A stretch of 34,368 nt of DNA from Allostellaceae bacterium (GCA_025451725.1 JANWJX010000026.1:1-34368); one strand, 5' to 3'. Counted from the stretch's first letter, positions 26,564-34,368 are shown. Made by a program: numbers and translations. Notes: generated from the letters alone by a model not told the origin.

Positions 26564-27334
26564 ATGAGCGGGTTCGAGAATATCGCCATTGTCGCCAGCG
26601 AGGCGCCGGCCGCACAAGCCGCACTCGCGGATTTGCGCGCGCGTTACACGACGGTGCCGCCGGAACAGGCGGACGTCGTGGTGGCGCTGGGCGGCGATGG
26701 TTTCATGCTCGAGACGCTGCACAAATATCGCGCATGCGGTGTGCCGTTCTACGGCATGCATCGCGGCAGCGTTGGATTTCTGATGAACGGTTACGGTCCT
26801 AACGCGCTCGTCGAGCGGCTCGGGCGCGCGCAATCCGTCGCCATTCATCCCTTGGAAATGACCGCGACCGACCACGTCGGCAAAGTCCACAACGCCATCG
26901 CCATTAACGAAGTGTCCTTGGTTCGGCAGGGCCGCCAGGCGGCGAAGCTCAAAATCTCGGTCGACGATACGGTACGGCTCGACGAATTGATGGCCGACGG
27001 CGTGCTGGTCGCGACCCCGGTGGGCAGCACGGCCTATAACCTGTCGGCGCACGGGCCGATCATTCCCTTGAGCGCCGAGGTGCTGGCGCTGACGCCGATC
27101 AGCGCCTTCCGGCCTCGGCGCTGGCGCGGCGCGCTGTTGCCGCACGAGGCGCGTGTCCGGTTCGACGTCCTGGAAATCGAGCGCCGCTCGGTCAGCGCCG
27201 CCGCCGACTTCACTGAAATTCGCGACGTGGCTTCAGTGTCGGTGCGCGAAGCGGGCGAGATCACCTTCACCCTGCTGTTCGACCCCGAGCACAATCTCGA
27301 GGAGCGGGTGCTGAAGGAGCAGTTCCTGTCCTAG
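26564..27334 (+). CDS. nadK: NAD kinase
   Basis: A 256-residue cytosolic kinase that phosphorylates NAD to NADP. The catalytic GGDG motif is at 43-46 (Asp45), and the substrate region reads [30 protein letters not shown] replaces the usual NxGxLGFL form, as in several alphaproteobacteria. The beginning of the protein is short and lacks extensions, as expected for this branch. moaA ends 22 bp upstream, but the spacer has its own TATAAT and no ribosome-binding site. The next gene begins 14 bp after its stop. Confidence 0.93.
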   Translation: MSGFENIAIVASEAPAAQAALADLRARYTTVPPEQADVVVALGGDGFMLETLHKYRACGVPFYGMHRGSVGFLMNGYGPNALVERLGRAQSVAIHPLEMTATDHVGKVHNAIAINEVSLVRQGRQAAKLKISVDDTVRLDELMADGVLVATPVGSTAYNLSAHGPIIPLSAEVLALTPISAFRPRRWRGALLPHEARVRFDVLEIERRSVSAAADFTEIRDVASVSVREAGEITFTLLFDPEHNLEERVLKEQFLS

Positions 27335-27348
27335 CGCGAGGGGTGTGA

Positions 27349-28371
27349 ATGATCCGCACGCGACTGACCGAGACCTATGGCATCCGGCATCCAATCGCTT
27401 CCGCCGGCATGGCGTTCGTCGCGACCGTGCCGCTGACCCGCGCGGTGTCCGCGGCGGGTGGGTTGGGCGTTCTCGGCGCCAGCGGCATGCCGCCCGAGCT
27501 GTTGCGCAGCGAACTGCGCGAATTGCGCGCCGGCGGCGACCCGTTCGGGGTCAACATCATTCCGCGCTTCAACGGCATCGAGCACATCGAGCTGTGCGCC
27601 GAGGAACAAGTGCCGGTCGTGGTGTTCTTCTGGGACGACGTACCGAAGGAATGGATCGAGCGACTGCACGCCGGCGGATGCAATGTGTGGCTTCAGGTCG
27701 GCAGCGTCGCCGAAGCGAAGCGGGCGGTGCGCGCTCACGCCGACGCGCTTATCGTGCAGGGCAGCGAGGCCGGCGGGCACAATCGCGCCGCCGCCGCGAC
27801 CTTGTCGCTGTTGCCCGCGGTCATCGACGCGATCGAGGGTGCGGTGCCGGTACTCGCCGCGGGCGGCATCGCCGACGGGCGCGGGCTGGCGGCGGCGCTG
27901 GCGCTCGGCGCCGACGGCGTCTCGGTCGGCACGCGCCTGCTCGCGTCACCGGAAGCCTTCGCGCACGACGAATACAAGAAGCGCCTGATCGCGGCCGGGG
28001 TGCAGGACACGGCGCGGCACAATATCTTCGGTCCGGATTTTCCCGATGCGACAGTGCGCGGCCTGCGCAACCGGCTGGTGCGCGAATGGGAAAAGCGCGA
28101 CGAGCCGCCGCCGTACAAGACGGTACCGGCCGAAGGGCATCCGGTGATCGGCCAAATGTCGCTCTATGGCCATGCCATGTCGATGCAGCGTTTCATCGGC
28201 TTGCCGCCGACGCCGGAATTCAACGGCGACTTCGAGGAAATGAGCCTGCTTGCCGGGGAGTCGGTCGGCCTGACGGACTCGATCAGGCCGGCGGGCGACA
28301 TCGTCCGCGACATCGCGCGCGACGCCGAGGAGATCGTCACCCGGCGCTTGCCGGGGCTGATCGTCCGCTAG
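27349..28371 (+). CDS. nitronate monooxygenase family protein
   Basis: A 340-residue FMN-binding TIM-barrel protein of the nitronate monooxygenase (former 2-nitropropane dioxygenase) family, which oxidises propionate-3-nitronate or related nitronates. The substrate/FMN motif is IVQGSEAGGHN (136-145), followed by PVLAAGGIADG and GADGVSVGTRLL, the phosphate-binding strands. The N-terminus GIRHPIASAGMAFVATVPLTRAVS is typical, and GAGGGGT-like spacing precedes the ATG. Many homologues have other or unknown substrates, including enoyl-ACP reductases of the FabK type, so the name is a family call. Its final CTAG is shared with the convergent rpoH gene. Confidence 0.87.
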   Translation: MIRTRLTETYGIRHPIASAGMAFVATVPLTRAVSAAGGLGVLGASGMPPELLRSELRELRAGGDPFGVNIIPRFNGIEHIELCAEEQVPVVVFFWDDVPKEWIERLHAGGCNVWLQVGSVAEAKRAVRAHADALIVQGSEAGGHNRAAAATLSLLPAVIDAIEGAVPVLAAGGIADGRGLAAALALGADGVSVGTRLLASPEAFAHDEYKKRLIAAGVQDTARHNIFGPDFPDATVRGLRNRLVREWEKRDEPPPYKTVPAEGHPVIGQMSLYGHAMSMQRFIGLPPTPEFNGDFEEMSLLAGESVGLTDSIRPAGDIVRDIARDAEEIVTRRLPGLIVR

Positions 28372-29264
28372 GGTTGCGGCAGCAGCCGTCGCTCTTGCGC
28401 CGCCTGCTTCATCTGCGCCTGGAGCTTGTCGAAGGCGCGGACCTCGATCTGCCGTACCCGCTCGCGCGACACGCCGTATTTCTGCGCCAGGTCTTCAAGT
28501 GTGGTCGGTTCGTCGCGCAGCCGCCGCTCTTGCAGGATGTCGCGCTCGCGCGGCGTCAGATGCGACATCGCCGCGGTGAGGAGATCGCGGCGCAGGCCGA
28601 GCTCCTCCATTTCGCCCAGCGTCTCTTCCTGATCGTCGGCATCGTCCTGAAGCCAATCCTGCCATTCGCCGCCGACGTCGCCATCGGCGCGGACCGGGGC
28701 GTTGAGCGAATGATCCGGCCCGGCGAGGCGGCGGTTCATGTCGATCACGTCGGACTCGGGCACGTTCAACTCGGTCGCGATCAGCTTCAAATTCTCGGGC
28801 GACAGATCGCCGTCATCGATCGCCTGGATTCGGCCTTTGATACGGCGCAGATTGAAGAACAGCTTCTTCTGCGCCGCCGTGGTGCCGAGTTTCACCAGCG
28901 ACCAGGAGTGCAGGATGTATTCCTGGATCGAAGCGCGGATCCACCACATCGCATAAGTGGCAAGGCGGAAACCGCGCTCCGGGTCGTAGCGCTTTACCGC
29001 CTGCATCATGCCGAGATTACCCTCGGCGATCAGGTCGGCGAGCGGCAGGCCGTAGCCGCGATAACCCATCGCGATCTTTGCGACGAGGCGCAGATGCGAG
29101 GTCACCAGCTTCTGGGCGGCTTCCGGGTCGGCATGCTCGCGCCAGCGTTTGGCGAGCATGTATTCTTCCTCCTGCGCGAGCATCGGAAACTTGCGAATGT
29201 CGCGCAAATAGCGGGCAAGGCCGCCCTCAATCGATGGGGTAGCGAGAGCGGGGACGGTCGCCAT
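28368..29264 (-). CDS. rpoH: RNA polymerase sigma-32 factor
   Basis: A 298-residue sigma factor directing heat-shock transcription. Region 2 holds LVTSHLRLVAKIAMGYRGYGLPLADLIAEGNLGMMQAVKRYDPERGFRL-type sequence and AMWWIRASIQEYI. The RpoH box QKKLFFNLR (132-140) separates it from RpoD. The region 4.2 helix-turn-helix spans about 256-283 (TLEDLAQKYGVSRERVRQIE). AGGAGG stands about 10 bp before the ATG. The gene lies 63 bp after the PAP2 gene on the same strand, with its own promoter-like sequence in that gap. Alphaproteobacteria often have two or more rpoH copies; only one is visible here. Confidence 0.95.
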   Translation of the reverse strand: MATVPALATPSIEGGLARYLRDIRKFPMLAQEEEYMLAKRWREHADPEAAQKLVTSHLRLVAKIAMGYRGYGLPLADLIAEGNLGMMQAVKRYDPERGFRLATYAMWWIRASIQEYILHSWSLVKLGTTAAQKKLFFNLRRIKGRIQAIDDGDLSPENLKLIATELNVPESDVIDMNRRLAGPDHSLNAPVRADGDVGGEWQDWLQDDADDQEETLGEMEELGLRRDLLTAAMSHLTPRERDILQERRLRDEPTTLEDLAQKYGVSRERVRQIEVRAFDKLQAQMKQAAQERRLLPQP

Positions 29265-29292
29265 GATCGGATTCCCTCCTGTGGCTCGTAGA

Positions 29293-29321
29293 ATCTAGGT
29301 GTTCAGGCCGTGGAAGTCCAA
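29293..29321 (-). promoter_or_regulatory. possible promoter for rpoH
   Basis: On the minus strand TTGGAC (29316-29321), 17 bp, then CTAGAT (29293-29298). This matches the relaxed alphaproteobacterial vegetative promoter, whose -10 core is CTANA. The start would be near 29286, leaving a leader of about 22 nt that contains the AGGAGG site. It does not look like a sigma-32 promoter. Confidence 0.45.
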
Positions 29322-29327
29322 TCGGGC

Positions 29328-29918
29328 TCAGACACAAAACCCCACGATCGCGTGAAGGAAACGCGCAATCCTGCCCAACAATCCCTCGGCCGATAGGGAA
29401 TGGCCGCTCAGGAACACGATTGGGACCAAGGCTACCACCCATAGTGGCCAGGCCGGCATGGCGACCGGCCGGTGATGCCGGTAGAACAGCCAGAACAGCG
29501 CCAACGCCGCTATCCCGATAACGAAGCCGACGATCACCTCGGTGATAGTATGAAATTCCAGCACGGCGCGTGACGCGGCGATGGCCAAGACCAATAGCGC
29601 GCCGAGGGCCAGCACGGTCTGCCGCGGCCATTGCCGGTATTGCACCGCCGTAACGAGCGTAACGCCGCCGTAAACGTAAAGACTCATGCTGGTATGGCCG
29701 CTTGGGCTGTCGAGATCGATTCCCGGCGCCGGGCATGCCTTGAAATAGATCTTGAGCGCCGCCGTCACGCCCGCGCACAGGAACAACGCCGCGAGCCACA
29801 ACAGTGCGTTCCGCCGGTCGCCCCAGATCGCGAGCCAGACCAGCACCACGGCGCCGATCGGGAGCGTGATGGCCGAATCGCCGACATTGGTCAGCGCGTG
29901 CATGACGGCATCGATCAT
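29328..29918 (-). CDS. PAP2 family membrane phosphatase
   Basis: A 196-residue membrane protein with about five to six spans and the PAP2 phosphatase core. Motif 2 is SPSGH (71-75), with His75. Motif 3 is SRAVLEFHTITE, with Arg117 and nucleophile His123. Motif 1 is degenerate: KIYFKACPAPG has Lys56, but the expected Arg before Pro is replaced by Cys, and the Asp usually four residues after His123 is Glu127. Undecaprenyl pyrophosphate or phosphatidate-type lipids are the usual substrates; the altered motif 1 leaves activity open. It starts 6 bp after the DUF488 gene stop, so it belongs to the same leftward unit. Confidence 0.8.
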   Translation of the reverse strand: MIDAVMHALTNVGDSAITLPIGAVVLVWLAIWGDRRNALLWLAALFLCAGVTAALKIYFKACPAPGIDLDSPSGHTSMSLYVYGGVTLVTAVQYRQWPRQTVLALGALLVLAIAASRAVLEFHTITEVIVGFVIGIAALALFWLFYRHHRPVAMPAWPLWVVALVPIVFLSGHSLSAEGLLGRIARFLHAIVGFCV

Positions 29919-29924
29919 GGCGGG

Positions 29925-30353
29925 CTAGAGATGCTTCGCGGCCGGCCCGCCCAGTTTGCGCGCGCCCTCGGCCACCAGCGAGCGGTGGCACAGCGCGGGA
30001 TCGGCCTCGAAACAGAGAAGGCACGCGCGCTTGCCCTTGACCAGATCGATCAGCTCCAGGAGCGAATGCGTCTGGCCCGCGAGATATTTCGTGAATTGCG
30101 TGGTCAGCGCCGCGACATCGTGGTCGCGCTTGTAGCGCGCGCGGATGGATTTCGGCGTGCCGAGCGCGACGCGATGCTCATACGCGATGCCGACTTGGTT
30201 CAGCGCGGCCGCCAGCGCCTTCTTGGAAAAGCCGCGCTTGCGAGAGAGGGGCAGGGCGCGGACATCGACCACCATATCGATCCGGTTGGCGTGGAGCTTG
30301 CCCAGCACGTCGTCGAGGGCCCGGCCCTCATAGCCGATGGTGAACAGCGCCAT
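29925..30353 (-). CDS. DUF488 domain protein
   Basis: A 142-residue protein that matches DUF488 along its length: FTIGYEGRALDDVLGKL at the start, VVDVRALPLSRKRGFSKKALAAAL, GIAYEHRVALGTP, and the late LLCFEADPALCHRSLVA with two Cys. No activity has been established that I know of; the conserved DVR and CFE.....CHR motifs suggest an enzyme or nucleic-acid related role. Its ATG shares one base with the stop of the CoA-transferase gene (TGATG), so translation is coupled, and the PAP2 gene follows closely. Confidence 0.85.
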   Translation of the reverse strand: MALFTIGYEGRALDDVLGKLHANRIDMVVDVRALPLSRKRGFSKKALAAALNQVGIAYEHRVALGTPKSIRARYKRDHDVAALTTQFTKYLAGQTHSLLELIDLVKGKRACLLCFEADPALCHRSLVAEGARKLGGPAAKHL

Positions 30354-31594
30354 CAGATCACGCCCGACTTGCGCAGCGCCGCGATTTCGGCGTCGCCGAG
30401 GCCGAGCATCTCGTGGAGGATCGCTTCGGTGTGTTGGCCCATGGTCGGCGGCGGCAATTTGTATTCGACCGGGGTTGCCGAGTACTTGATCGGGTTGGCG
30501 AGCAGCGCGATCGGTTCGGGCGCGCCCGGATGTGCCATGCGCACCACCATGTCGCGCGCCTTCACCTGCTGATCGGCGAACACCTGATTAAGGCTGTTGA
30601 TCGGGCTGCACGGCACGCCGGCCTGTTCCAGCGCCGCGATCCAGTCGGCCGATTTGCGTTGCGCGACGAGGCGCGCGACTTCGGGCACCACGACGGCGCG
30701 GTTGACGACGCGGGCGCTATTGGTGGCGAAGCGCGGATCGGCGGCGAGGTCGGGCACGCCGGCGCACGCGCAGAATTTCCGAAACTGCCCATCATTGCCG
30801 ATCGCCAGCACGATATGGCCATCCGCGCTCGGGAACACATGGTACGGCACCACGGTGGCGTGCGCGTTGCCGAGGCGCGGCGGCGCCTTGCCCGAGGTCA
30901 GATAGGCCTGCGCCTGGTTGCCGAGCCACGCCACCTGGGTGTCGAGCAGCGCCATGTCGATATGCTGGCCCTCGCCGGTGCGGTCGCGGTGATGCAGCGC
31001 GGCGAGGATCGCCACTGCGCTGTACATGCCCGCCATCAGGTCGGCGAACGCGACCGCGCCTTTCATCGGCTCGCCCTCGGGCTCGCCTTGCAGGCTCATG
31101 ATGCCGCCCATCGCCTGGGCGAGGAAATCGTAGCCGGGACGCGGCGCGTACGGCCCGGTCTGGCCGAAGCCCGTCACCGAGCAATAGACCAGGCGCGGGA
31201 AATCATGGCGGAGCGACGGGTAGTCCAGGCCGTATTTGGCCAGGTTGCCGACCTTGTAATTCTCCACCAGCACATCGCTTTGCGCGATCAGGCGCAACGC
31301 GATGGCACGGCCCTCCGGCTTGGTGAAGTCGAGCGTCAGCGAGCGTTTGGCGCGGTTGGCCGAAAGGTAATAGCTGCTTTCGGCGGTGTCGCGCCCGGCC
31401 CCGTCCTTGAGGAAAGGCGGGCCCCATTTGCGCGTGTCGTCGCCTTCGCCCGGCCGCTCGATCTTGATGACCTCGGCGCCGAGATCGCCGAGAAGCTGGG
31501 TGCAGCTCGGCCCCGCCAGCACGCGGCTCATGTCGAAAATGCGAATTCCCTCGAGCGCGCCCGTCACGTCGTCCTCGCTGTTTGGAATTGTCAT
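30353..31594 (-). CDS. CaiB/BaiF (family III) CoA-transferase
   Basis: A 413-residue family III CoA-transferase, which moves CoA between acyl-CoA and a free carboxylic acid. The N-terminus IRIFDMSRVLAGPSCTQLLGDLGAEVIKIERP is diagnostic. Asp185 in FADLMAGMYSA is the expected catalytic aspartate that forms the aspartyl-CoA intermediate, and HIDMALLDTQVAWL and GVPCSPINSLNQVF follow in order. The particular acids cannot be read from sequence; formyl/oxalyl, carnitine, succinyl and mesaconyl types all occur in the family. First gene of a leftward run with DUF488 and PAP2 genes; divergent from a small exported protein gene. Confidence 0.9.
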   Translation of the reverse strand: MTIPNSEDDVTGALEGIRIFDMSRVLAGPSCTQLLGDLGAEVIKIERPGEGDDTRKWGPPFLKDGAGRDTAESSYYLSANRAKRSLTLDFTKPEGRAIALRLIAQSDVLVENYKVGNLAKYGLDYPSLRHDFPRLVYCSVTGFGQTGPYAPRPGYDFLAQAMGGIMSLQGEPEGEPMKGAVAFADLMAGMYSAVAILAALHHRDRTGEGQHIDMALLDTQVAWLGNQAQAYLTSGKAPPRLGNAHATVVPYHVFPSADGHIVLAIGNDGQFRKFCACAGVPDLAADPRFATNSARVVNRAVVVPEVARLVAQRKSADWIAALEQAGVPCSPINSLNQVFADQQVKARDMVVRMAHPGAPEPIALLANPIKYSATPVEYKLPPPTMGQHTEAILHEMLGLGDAEIAALRKSGVI

Positions 31595-31628
31595 AGCATT
31601 GCGCGGCAGCCAAGCAATCTTTTACCGG

Positions 31629-31657
31629 TTGCCGGGGCACTTGCCTTCCCCTAGCGT
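31629..31657 (+). promoter_or_regulatory. possible promoter for the small exported protein gene
   Basis: TTGCCG (31629-31634), 17 bp, then TAGCGT (31652-31657), in the 94-bp spacer between the CoA-transferase gene and the small exported protein gene. The ATG at 31689 would have a leader of about 25 nt with AGGGGG in it. The hexamers are weak. Confidence 0.3.
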
Positions 31658-31688
31658 CGGGCCATAAACGCGAACGTAGGGGGTGACG

Positions 31689-31985
31689 ATGAAGCGTTTC
31701 GCCTTGGCCCTGACGGCGGTTTTCCTGCTGTCGGCGGCGCCGGTCTTCGCCGACGACTACATGCAATTGTGCAAGGACACGGAAGGCGGCAATCCCAACG
31801 CCGAGAAACTGTGTACCTGTACGTCGGGCAAGATCAAAGCGGACGACCGCGCCGCCGTGCTCAAGGCCCTCAAGGCGATGGGCGACGCCATGAACGGCGG
31901 CAAGCCCGCTGATTCCAATGATCCCGAATTCGCCAAGGGCGCGGCGGCCCAGATGGAAGCCGAGAATCAGTGCGAGGAGAACTGA
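31689..31985 (+). CDS. small exported protein with four cysteines
   Basis: A 98-residue protein with a clear signal peptide (MKRFALALTAVFLLSAAPVFA) and predicted cleavage before Asp22. The mature 77 residues are acidic at the C-terminus and contain four Cys (28, 42, 44, 95), two in an LCTCTSGKI motif, so two disulfides or a metal site are possible in the periplasm. AGGGGGTGA stands just before the ATG at 31689; a GTG two codons earlier is in frame but less likely. I do not recognise the family. The motif LCTCTSGKIKADDRAAV resembles helix-forming small periplasmic proteins, with no known activity. Its stop is 1 bp from that of ruvX on the other strand. Confidence 0.75.
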   Translation: MKRFALALTAVFLLSAAPVFADDYMQLCKDTEGGNPNAEKLCTCTSGKIKADDRAAVLKALKAMGDAMNGGKPADSNDPEFAKGAAAQMEAENQCEEN

Positions 31986-31986
31986 G

Positions 31987-32454
31987 TCACCCTCGCGGAC
32001 TCGTGGCGTCGAGAAATCCCTGCAAGATATAGGCGGCGGCGGCGCGGTCGATTATTTCCGCGCGACGCTTGCGGGTCAGGTCGGCGGCGATCATGCCGCG
32101 TTCCACCGCGAGGGTGGACATGCGCTCGTCCCACAGCGCCAATGGCAAATCGCGCGCCGCCAGCACGTTCTTCGCGAATTGCCGGACGCTTTGGGTGCGC
32201 GGTCCGTCGTCGCCGTCGAGCCGCAGCGGCAACCCCACCACCAGTCCGCCGACGCCATGCTTGTCGATGGCGGCATTAAGCGCCGCCATGTCGTCCTTGA
32301 ACTTGGTGCGGTGGATCGTGTCCAGCGGCGAGGCGATACGGAGCCGCGTGTCCGACAGTGCCATGCCTATAGTTTTGGTGCCGACGTCGAGCCCCAGGAG
32401 GCGTACGCCGGGCGGCAGCCGTTCACGGAGTTCGCTGGGATTGCAGAGGGGCAT
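31987..32454 (-). CDS. ruvX: RuvX/YqgF family Holliday junction resolvase-like nuclease
   Basis: A 155-residue RNase H-fold protein of the YqgF/RuvX family, linked to 16S rRNA 5' maturation and to Holliday junction resolution in different studies. LLGLDVGTKTIGMALSD carries the first catalytic Asp (Asp23). LVVGLPLRLDGDDGPRTQSVRQFA, LALWDERMSTLAVERGM and the late DRAAAAYILQGFLD supply the remaining conserved acids and helices. It is divergent from gatC across 48 bp and converges on the small exported protein gene. Confidence 0.93.
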   Translation of the reverse strand: MPLCNPSELRERLPPGVRLLGLDVGTKTIGMALSDTRLRIASPLDTIHRTKFKDDMAALNAAIDKHGVGGLVVGLPLRLDGDDGPRTQSVRQFAKNVLAARDLPLALWDERMSTLAVERGMIAADLTRKRRAEIIDRAAAAYILQGFLDATSPRG

Positions 32455-32502
32455 GGGCGGGTGTTAGCGTGCGCGCGCCTTAGGGAATCCGAGAACTATA
32501 TC

Positions 32503-32790
32503 ATGGCGTTGGACAAGACCATCGTGGCGCGCATCGCCACCCTGGCGCGGATCAAGGTTTCCGACAGCGAACTCGAATCGCTGGCCGGCGAGCTGAGCGG
32601 CATTCTGGCGTGGATCGAGCAACTCAACGAGGTCGATGTCACCGGTGTCGCGCCGATGACCAGCGTCGCGCACATGAAAATGCCGATGCGCGAGGACAAA
32701 GTCACCGACGGCGGCGATCGCGATGCCATCCTCAAAAACGCGCCGCAGGAAGCGCGCGGCTTTTTCGCCGTGCCGAAGGTGGTGGAGTGA
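32503..32790 (+). CDS. gatC: Asp-tRNA(Asn)/Glu-tRNA(Gln) amidotransferase subunit C
   Basis: A 95-residue GatC, the small subunit that wraps GatA and stabilises its contact with GatB in the amidotransferase that makes Gln-tRNA(Gln) and/or Asn-tRNA(Asn). [37 protein letters not shown] and [11 protein letters not shown] are typical, and the ending [12 protein letters not shown] matches the usual C-terminus. The frame is open far upstream, but the family start is at ATG 32503. The ribosome-binding site is weak. gatA begins at a GTG overlapping its stop by 4 bp. Confidence 0.95.
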   Translation: MALDKTIVARIATLARIKVSDSELESLAGELSGILAWIEQLNEVDVTGVAPMTSVAHMKMPMREDKVTDGGDRDAILKNAPQEARGFFAVPKVVE

Positions 32791-34253
32791 GCGAACTCAC
32801 GCGCCTTACCTTGTCGGACGCGCGCGACGGACTCCGCGCCAAGAAATTCTCGGCGCGCGAACTGACCGAGGCGCATCTCGACGCGATGGCGGCGGCGCGC
32901 TCGCTCAATGCCTTCGTCACCGAAACGCCCGACCAGGCGCTGGCGATGGCGGCGGCGAGCGACGCCAAGCTGGCGCGCGGCGAGGGCGCGGCGCTCGAAG
33001 GCGTGCCGCTCGCGATCAAGGATCTGTTTTGCACCAAGGATGTTCTGACGACGGCGTGCTCGCGCATCCTCGAAGGGTTCAAGCCACCCTATGAAGCCAC
33101 CGTCACGGCGAAACTGTGGGATGCCGGCGCGGTGATGCTGGGCAAGACCAGCCTCGACGAATTCGCCATGGGGTCAAGCAACGCCACGTCGTGCCACGGC
33201 CCGGTGGAGAATCCGTGGCGGCGACGTGGCGACAACCGCCCGCTGGTGCCCGGCGGCTCGTCGGGCGGCTCGGCGGCGGCGGTGGCGGCGCGCATCGCGC
33301 TCGGCGCCACGGGCACGGACACCGGGGGCTCGATCCGGCAGCCGGCGAGCTTTTGCGGTGTGGTCGGCATGAAGCCGACCTACGGCCGATGCTCGCGCTG
33401 GGGCGTGGTCGCGTTCGCCTCCTCGCTCGATCATCCCGGGCCGATCACGCGCACGGTGCGCGATGCCGCGCTGATGCTGCAGGCTATGTCGGGGCACGAT
33501 CCCAAGGATTCGACGTCCGCGCCGGTTCCGGTGCCGGATTTCGCCGCTTCGCTGACCGGCGACATTCGCGGCCTCAAGATCGGCGTGCCCAAGGAATATC
33601 GCGTCGACGGCATGCCGGCGGAGATCGAAGCGCTGTGGCAACGCGGCGTCGAATGGATCAAGTCGGCGGGCGCGATTCCGGTCGAGATCAGCCTGCCGAT
33701 GACCAAGTACGCGCTCGCGACCTACTACATCATCGCGCCAGCCGAAGCGTCGTCGAACCTCGCGCGCTATGACGGCGTGCGGTTCGGCTTGCGCGTGCCC
33801 GGCGAGTCTCTCGACGCGATGTACGAGAACACCCGCGCGGCCGGGTTCGGCGCCGAGGTCAAACGCCGCATTCTCATCGGAACGTATGTCCTCTCGGCCG
33901 GCTACTACGACGCCTATTACCTCCGCGCGCAGAAAATCCGCACCTTGATCGCGCAGGACTTTGAACAAGCGTTTACGCGCTGCGACGCGATCCTGACGCC
34001 GACCACGCCGTCGCCCGCCTTCGCGCTGGGCGAAAAGCAGGACGATCCGATCACGATGTATCTGAACGATGTGTTCACCGTGCCCGCCGACCTCGCGGGC
34101 CTGCCGGCCATTTCGCTGCCCGCGGGGCTGAGCGATGATGGTCTGCCGCTCGGCCTCCACGTTATCGGCCGTGCCTTCGACGAGGAGACCGTGTTCCGCG
34201 TCGCCGCCGTTCTCGAAAGCGCCGCGAACTTCACCGCGGAGCCGACGCGATGA
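32787..34253 (+). CDS. gatA: Asp-tRNA(Asn)/Glu-tRNA(Gln) amidotransferase subunit A
   Basis: A 488-residue amidase-signature protein that releases ammonia from glutamine and passes it to GatB. The Ser-cisSer-Lys triad is visible: Lys78 in LAIKDLF, Ser158 in [15 protein letters not shown], and Ser182 in [11 protein letters not shown]. Length is normal. The start is a GTG overlapping the gatC stop (GTGA), which gives [16 protein letters not shown], the usual GatA beginning; the longer open frame upstream is out of register with gatC and not coding. Its stop overlaps the gatB ATG (ATGA), so all three subunits are translationally coupled. Confidence 0.96.
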   Translation: MSELTRLTLSDARDGLRAKKFSARELTEAHLDAMAAARSLNAFVTETPDQALAMAAASDAKLARGEGAALEGVPLAIKDLFCTKDVLTTACSRILEGFKPPYEATVTAKLWDAGAVMLGKTSLDEFAMGSSNATSCHGPVENPWRRRGDNRPLVPGGSSGGSAAAVAARIALGATGTDTGGSIRQPASFCGVVGMKPTYGRCSRWGVVAFASSLDHPGPITRTVRDAALMLQAMSGHDPKDSTSAPVPVPDFAASLTGDIRGLKIGVPKEYRVDGMPAEIEALWQRGVEWIKSAGAIPVEISLPMTKYALATYYIIAPAEASSNLARYDGVRFGLRVPGESLDAMYENTRAAGFGAEVKRRILIGTYVLSAGYYDAYYLRAQKIRTLIAQDFEQAFTRCDAILTPTTPSPAFALGEKQDDPITMYLNDVFTVPADLAGLPAISLPAGLSDDGLPLGLHVIGRAFDEETVFRVAAVLESAANFTAEPTR

Positions 34254-34368
34254 GCAACCTCGTCAAAGGCCGCACCGGCGAGTGGGAGGTAGTGATCGGT
34301 CTCGAGACCCACGCGCAGATCGTGTCCGAGGCGAAGCTGTTTTCCGGCGCGGCGACCGCGTTCGGCGC
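34250..34368 (+). CDS. gatB: Asp-tRNA(Asn)/Glu-tRNA(Gln) amidotransferase subunit B (5' part, runs off the window)
   Basis: The first 39 codons of gatB. The translation [19 protein letters not shown], then [20 protein letters not shown], matches the GatB N-terminus, where the VIGLE.HAQ segment binds Mg and phosphorylated tRNA-linked substrate. GatB phosphorylates the mischarged Glu- or Asp-tRNA and amidates it. The ATG overlaps the gatA stop. The rest lies beyond the right edge. Confidence 0.95.
   Translation, partial: MSNLVKGRTGEWEVVIGLETHAQIVSEAKLFSGAATAFG

Noticed and set aside
31918-32502. N-terminal extension of GatC, from the frame open upstream to 31918
   Set aside because: It runs antisense through ruvX, and GatC homologues start at the ATG at 32503.
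1-34368. tRNA/rRNA genes, CRISPR arrays, prophage or transposon sequences
   Set aside because: Reading both strands, I saw no cloverleaf with a GTTCGA-type arm outside coding sequence, no spaced direct repeats, no transposase and no integrase.

Overview
The window is a dense, GC-rich chromosomal segment from an alphaproteobacterium. The basis is a ChpT-type histidine phosphotransferase (CckA-CtrA relay), a membrane-anchored CycM-like cytochrome c next to kdsB-pheA, an RpoH sigma-32 gene, intracellular PHB depolymerase and gatCAB. Order Hyphomicrobiales is my best guess, by inference only. I see no tRNA, rRNA, CRISPR array, phage gene, transposase or IS end. Most of the window is core metabolism and housekeeping; the least ordinary part is the molybdo-hydroxylase locus at the left end.

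Left end (1-6.9 kb): a minus-strand run of three nearly contiguous genes encodes a xanthine-dehydrogenase/CoxL-type molybdopterin subunit, an LLM flavin monooxygenase-like protein and an alpha/beta hydrolase. A second, paralogous molybdopterin subunit is transcribed divergently. No FAD or 2Fe-2S partner subunit is in the window. The set looks like an uncharacterised oxidative and hydrolytic catabolic unit.

6.9-12.3 kb: PHB depolymerase (phaZ) converges exactly on malate synthase A (aceB), which follows a glutathione S-transferase gene. Going the other way are an M17 aminopeptidase with a TTG start and a small membrane protein. PhaZ releases stored carbon that becomes acetyl-CoA, and AceB is the second enzyme of the glyoxylate shunt.

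12.2-19.9 kb (minus strand): a complete yejABEF-type peptide ABC importer with overlapping genes and a promoter-like sequence before yejA. Upstream of it lie an SGNH hydrolase coupled to a HisN-type phosphatase, then the CycM-like cytochrome c.

20.0-23.5 kb: kdsB-pheA-methyltransferase form a tightly coupled plus-strand unit (CMP-KDO and phenylpyruvate synthesis) that converges on an AI-2E family permease gene.

23.5-28.4 kb: a csbD stress gene and a 24-codon membrane micro-ORF; mobA-chpT on the minus strand; then moaA, nadK (apparently leaderless) and a nitronate monooxygenase on the plus strand. mobA and moaA diverge around a structured spacer.

28.4-34.4 kb: caiB-type CoA transferase, DUF488, PAP2 and rpoH run leftwards; a small exported four-cysteine protein converges on ruvX; gatC-gatA-gatB(partial) run off the right edge, divergent from ruvX. 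All seven convergent gene pairs in the window overlap, abut or lie within 12 bp, leaving almost no room for separate terminators.
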